A DNA stretch of 38,876 bases from Trichodesmium sp. MAG_R03 (GTDB lineage Bacteria; Cyanobacteriota; Cyanobacteriia; Cyanobacteriales; Microcoleaceae), in assembly GCA_023356535.1 (NCBI GenBank), contig JAKQYF010000018.1, forward strand, positions 1 through 38,876, read 5' to 3'. Both the position numbers and the translations under genes were made by a program. The first letter of the stretch is position 1, and the number at the start of each line of letters is the position of its first letter. The notes beneath the pieces are model-generated. The model had not been told where the DNA came from. It searched no databases and saw only the letters and a list, made by a program, of their open reading frames with translations. Positions 35,701-38,876 of this stretch are shown piece by piece.

Positions 35701-36085
35701 TGATGCTGTTAATTTAGGATCTCGCTTAGAAAGTTTAACTAAGTTATATGGAGTAAGTATTTTAATTAGTGAAAAGACTTTATTGAATCTGGAAGAAGCA
35801 TATAAATATAATTATCGTTTCCTCGATAGAGTAAATGTGAAGGGCAAAAAAGAATCCGTTGGACTGTTTGAAATTTTTGATGGAGATACAGAAGAACAAA
35901 AAGGATTAAAAAAACAAACTAAAAGTAAATTTGAAGAAGCAATTTTTCTTTATTTTCAAGAAAAGTTTGCTGCAGCCAAACAAATAATGAGCGAAATTTT
36001 ACAAATCAACCCAGAAGACAAAGTTGCACAATTTTATCTCCAGCGTTCTGATAAATTTCAGAATAATGGAAGAATTAAAGATTAG
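32733..36085 (+). pseudogene. Cache-HAMP-histidine kinase-receiver-adenylate cyclase, broken by three stops and a frameshift
   Basis: About 1117 codons. Membrane segment (about 18-40), periplasmic Cache domain, second membrane segment (about 350-372), HAMP, TAG (33996-33998), coiled linker, TGA (34050-34052), HisKA with YTSHELRTPLNGI, HATPase with NLIGNAVKF, DTGIGI and GTGLGLAI, TAG (34701-34703), receiver with LIVDDEPVN, phospho-Asp in LLDVMMPHMTG and LIKPF, then a class III cyclase with LFSDIRSFTTLSE and FIDKYIGDAIMAIFG. At the A7 run 35672-35678 the frame shifts by -1 and continues RIDGTVISDAVNLGSRLE to TAA or TAG at 36085. Base-recognition Lys and metal Asp residues indicate an adenylate cyclase. 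The layout is akin to CyaC of Arthrospira/Anabaena. An N-terminal Cache-HAMP piece (421 residues) could still be made. Confidence 0.85.
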
Positions 36086-36381
36086 GGATAAGTTATACTA
36101 GAGTTAAGAGATAACCCAAATTATTACTCTAAGAAAAAAGATTGAGTAAACATCAATTCCCTACAGTTTTCTAGACTTAAAGCTTTTTTTATAGCCGACT
36201 CTAATTAGAGCTAATTCTATCCCAGATTAAGATATATGTTCCAAAAATAAGATAGATAGGGAATATAACAGTATTATTTCAACCTTTTTCCTAAATTATT
36301 TTTCCCTATCTTTTAACTCCTAAATAACTAAGAAATTATTGATTTACAAAGATACAAAAAAAGTTTCATTTAGCAAGAAAT

Positions 36382-37701
36382 TTACATAAATTCTCTTGGG
36401 TCAGTCACATATCCAGTCAGTGCTGAAGCTGCTGCTGTATAGGGAGAAGCTAAATAAACTTGTGCCTGTTTATTCCCCATTCGACCAGGAAAGTTACGAT
36501 TAGTTGTAGAGACACAAATTTCTGGTTTATTTAGTCGCCCAAATGTATCTTTTGGTCCCCCTAAACAAGCGGCACAAGATGGAGCTGCAGGTTCAATACA
36601 ACCAGCACCTAAAAATATTTCTGAGAGGGTTTGACCATCATGTTTGACAGTAAATAAATCTTCATAAACTTTCTGAGTTGCTGGTACTAAATAAGTTGGA
36701 ACTTTAACTTGATGACCTTTAATGAGTTTTGCTGCATGAAGAAAGTCAGAAGTTTTTCCTCCAGTACAGGAACCTATATAAACTCTGTCAATTTTAACAT
36801 CCTGACAGTTACGGGCGAGTTCTTTATTATCTGGAGAATGGGGTTTAGCTACTACGGGTTCTAATTTTGTGACGTCGTAGGAGCGATCGCTATAAAATTT
36901 GGCATTCTCATCAGAATAAAATGACTCAAATGGTTGATCAGTTTTACCCTGCAAATATTCAAAGGTAGTCTCATCGGGAGCGATAACTCCATTTTTGCCC
37001 CCCGCTTCAATAACCATATTGCATAGGGTCATCCGTTCTTCCATGGTCATCCGTTCTATCGTTTCGCCAGCAAATTCCATTGTTCTATAAGTAGCACCAG
37101 ATACAGAAATATCTCCAATAATTTGTAGTATCAAATCTTTTGCTAATAAATAATTGGGCATTTCCCCATTCAAGACAAACCGCATAGTTGCTGGCACTTT
37201 GACCAATAGCTTACCTGTACCTGCAATAAAGGCAGCATCTGTATTGCCGATACCTGTGGCAAATTCTCCAAAAGCTCCTGCGTTACACGTGTGGGAGTCG
37301 GTACCAAATAGGACTTCTCCCGGACGAGTATGGCCTTCTTGGGCCAGGGCAACGTGGCAAACTCCTTTGTAGTCTGGGTTGGCTTTGAAATTTGAGCGTT
37401 CAATAATGTCGTAGAAGTATTTGATGTTTTGTTCTTGGGCAAAGTCTCGCAAAATATCTACGTTGCGGTTTGCCCGTTCGTCGGCAGTAAAAATATAGTG
37501 GTCTGGTATTAGGACAATTTTTTCCTTGTCCCAAACTTTGGCATTTTCACCAAATTCTCGCTTGAAGATACCGATGGTGCCAGGACCACAAACATCGTGG
37601 GTCATTAATACATCAACCTTGACCCAAATGTTTTCTCCAGGGTTAAGGGTAGATTTTCCTGATGCTTTGGCCAAGATTTTTTCAACCATGGTCATTGTCA
37701 T
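36382..37701 (-). CDS. leuC: 3-isopropylmalate dehydratase large subunit (aconitase family)
   Basis: 439 residues. Isomerises 2- to 3-isopropylmalate in leucine synthesis with a small LeuD subunit (not in this window) and a 4Fe-4S cluster. Aconitase-family features: VLMTHDVCGP, LFGTDSHTCNAGAFGEFATG, and cluster Cys in YIGSCTGGK and PSCAACLGG. It belongs to the shorter LeuC/homoaconitase branch common in Arthrospira-type cyanobacteria. Several ATGs are in frame (37716, 37701, 37695, 37689); GGAG lies 9 bases before 37701, and relatives begin near MTMVEKILA, so 37701 is chosen. A HIP1 octamer overlaps the alternative start region. Confidence 0.88.
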   Translation of the reverse strand: MTMTMVEKILAKASGKSTLNPGENIWVKVDVLMTHDVCGPGTIGIFKREFGENAKVWDKEKIVLIPDHYIFTADERANRNVDILRDFAQEQNIKYFYDIIERSNFKANPDYKGVCHVALAQEGHTRPGEVLFGTDSHTCNAGAFGEFATGIGNTDAAFIAGTGKLLVKVPATMRFVLNGEMPNYLLAKDLILQIIGDISVSGATYRTMEFAGETIERMTMEERMTLCNMVIEAGGKNGVIAPDETTFEYLQGKTDQPFESFYSDENAKFYSDRSYDVTKLEPVVAKPHSPDNKELARNCQDVKIDRVYIGSCTGGKTSDFLHAAKLIKGHQVKVPTYLVPATQKVYEDLFTVKHDGQTLSEIFLGAGCIEPAAPSCAACLGGPKDTFGRLNKPEICVSTTNRNFPGRMGNKQAQVYLASPYTAAASALTGYVTDPREFM

Positions 37702-37963
37702 AAGCGATCGCTCCATTTTATAGTTTATAATTGTATTTTAGACAACTTATAATCAAAAAAATAAGGAAAAAGCTTAAGTATTAATATTACTTGATGTTGG
37801 CAGTTTTGAAATCTAAATTTGACAACTTATAACTGATACCTGAAATGGCGATCGCTTATTCACAAAAAAATATTAACAGGTAGCTATTGAGAGTTAATAT
37901 GATTATGCCTAGGTAATATTAGGATGATTATTATAAATAGCTATTATTGAGGAGATGATAAAT

Positions 37964-38407
37964 ATGAAATTTGAAACACCAGCTCAAGCAGAATGTTATC
38001 AAAAAATTGATGGGTGGATGGACGAATTATTTGGTGATTATCCTTGGGAAAAACTTGATGAGCCAGGGTTTGGTCTGTGTTTAGGGTCTGCTTGGGTGGA
38101 AGTGAGAGTTTATCCTTGGGGTGAGGATAGTATTATTAATACTTGTTCTACTGTAGTTATTGGAGCTGAATTAAAGTATGATTTACTGGAATTTTTGTTG
38201 CGCTCCAGTAGTGATATGCAGTTTGGTGGTTTCTCTTTAGATGCTGATGGAAATATCTTATTTCAACACAGTATAATTGGTTCTACTTGTGACCCAAATG
38301 AATTGGAAGAGTCTGTTTTGGCAGTGTTGGAAGTTGCTGATGATTATGATGATAAAATTGTTGAACGTTGGGGTGGTAAACGTGGGTTAGATATTCCACC
38401 TCAATAA
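37964..38407 (+). CDS. YbjN-like domain protein
   Basis: 147 residues, acidic. MKFETPAQAECYQKIDGWMD at the start, AWVEVRVYPWGEDSIINTCS in the middle and VLAVLEVADDYDDKIVERWG G near the end. The fold resembles the YbjN/type III chaperone-like family, whose members have no settled function. GAGGAG at 37949-37954 is directly against ATG 37955 but 9 bases from ATG 37964, so the latter is the true start. nuiA follows 44 bases after its stop on the same strand, so they may be co-transcribed. Confidence 0.6.
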   Translation: MKFETPAQAECYQKIDGWMDELFGDYPWEKLDEPGFGLCLGSAWVEVRVYPWGEDSIINTCSTVVIGAELKYDLLEFLLRSSSDMQFGGFSLDADGNILFQHSIIGSTCDPNELEESVLAVLEVADDYDDKIVERWGGKRGLDIPPQ

Positions 38408-38451
38408 ACTATTGAGAAGGGAAGAAGCAAGAAGAAAGTTGGGAAATCTCT

Positions 38452-38856
38452 ATGACTAATTTAGAAATTGTTGAGCTATTACATGAAGCTATAAAGGGTT
38501 TAGTATGGATGAGTGAATATGATTATCCTTTTGAAGTTTTGAACTGGGAATTTGGTAAAAAAGTTTCACTGGATAATCAAGTGGTTTTGCAAATTACTAA
38601 ACATGCTTTGGATACTCCAATTAAAGTTATAGAATTTGATGATTTTTTTCAAGGGGTAATTACACCTAAAGGTTGGCATGATGCTGAAGAGTCTGAGATG
38701 GTTAACAGGTATCAAGAACTTGTCAGGATAATGAAGCAATATTTAAGTGATTTAAAAGTATATAAAGTTGGTGAAGTTGAAATTGATGTTTATATAATTG
38801 GTAGGACTAATACTGGAGATTATGCTGGTTTGGTTACAGTTTCTATTGAGACTTAA
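38452..38856 (+). CDS. nuiA: Nuclease A inhibitor (NuiA-like)
   Basis: 134 residues, full length. GLVWMSEYDYPFEVLNWEFG, ITPKGWHDAEESEMVNRYQE and KVGEVEIDVYIIGRTNTGDY AGL match Anabaena NuiA, the tight-binding protein inhibitor of the sugar-non-specific endonuclease NucA (PR-1/NuiA fold). Inhibitor residues contact the NucA magnesium site through the C-terminal end in the known complex; here the end is LVTVSIET, as in relatives (VET-type end). No nucA is present in this window. No strong ribosome site is seen. Likely transcribed with the YbjN-like gene. Confidence 0.82.
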   Translation: MTNLEIVELLHEAIKGLVWMSEYDYPFEVLNWEFGKKVSLDNQVVLQITKHALDTPIKVIEFDDFFQGVITPKGWHDAEESEMVNRYQELVRIMKQYLSDLKVYKVGEVEIDVYIIGRTNTGDYAGLVTVSIET

Positions 38857-38876
38857 TATTAGGTATTAGGTATTAG

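Noticed and set aside
1..38876. GCGATCGC octamers as a special signal
   Set aside because: About a dozen copies mostly inside genes; this is the well-known cyanobacterial HIP1 sequence and needs no local explanation.
38857..38876. TTAGGTA tandem at the window end
   Set aside because: Only two to three units before the edge; too short to judge.

Overview
The window is a low-GC, loosely packed piece of a cyanobacterial chromosome. The genus is not proven. The gene set is cyanobacterial (PedR-like LuxR regulator, MAPEG protein, fused HisIE, NuiA nuclease inhibitor, HemL, CobK, GCGATCGC/HIP1 octamers about a dozen times). The AT-rich composition, long gene-poor gaps, many small mobile repeats and many decaying genes resemble filamentous Oscillatoriales of the Trichodesmium/Okeania type; that placement is inference.

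Layout. 1-1060: end of an IS5-type transposase, a TGCAATCAC-rich repeat tract and a small IS derivative with terminal inverted repeats. 1061-6164: a nonsense-mutated nuclease-like gene, an aldo/keto reductase, a DUF3768 protein, a second nonsense-mutated gene, and an XRE regulator followed by a truncated ImmA/IrrE-like gene. 6437-9223: an ABC-2 exporter (ATPase and permease) separated by a dispersed repeat. 9596-11812: sucC-sucD, both with key catalytic motifs changed. 12559-14073: a processive-type family 2 glycosyltransferase. 14697-20297: a small unknown protein, a DRTGG/phosphotransacetylase-family protein, a carotenoid-oxygenase remnant on the opposite strand, a DprA/SLOG-like protein, MAPEG, YajQ, a WD40 remnant and a TPR protein. 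21009-27240: hemL, hisIE, a GH13 glycosidase and cobK, with repeat mosaics between them. 27255-32385: an OmpA-like pseudogene, a small hypothetical, a PedR-like regulator, a PfkB sugar kinase, a DUF937-like protein, gluconokinase and a CYTH phosphatase. 32733-36085: a broken giant signalling gene (Cache-HAMP-histidine kinase-receiver-adenylate cyclase). 36382-38856: leuC, a YbjN-like protein and nuiA.

Metabolic genes are scattered singletons (tetrapyrrole, histidine, leucine, cobalamin, sugar kinases) rather than pathway operons, as is usual in cyanobacteria. The only likely operons are sucC-sucD, the XRE/ImmA pair, the run 16897-18393, and possibly ybjN-nuiA.

Two things stand out. First, five genes keep a recognisable reading frame interrupted only by isolated in-frame stop codons (nine in all, using TAA, TAG and TGA) plus one frameshift in an A7 run; this is ongoing nonsense decay next to intact housekeeping genes. 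Second, the gaps are filled by several families of miniature inverted-repeat elements. One case is an element inserted inside another, where the duplicated target TAAAT can be read and the empty site reconstructed from another copy. The most interesting intact genes are sucC/sucD, which have lost the phosphohistidine and the ATP-grasp loop yet carry no stops, suggesting a changed function. No tRNA, rRNA or CRISPR array was seen.
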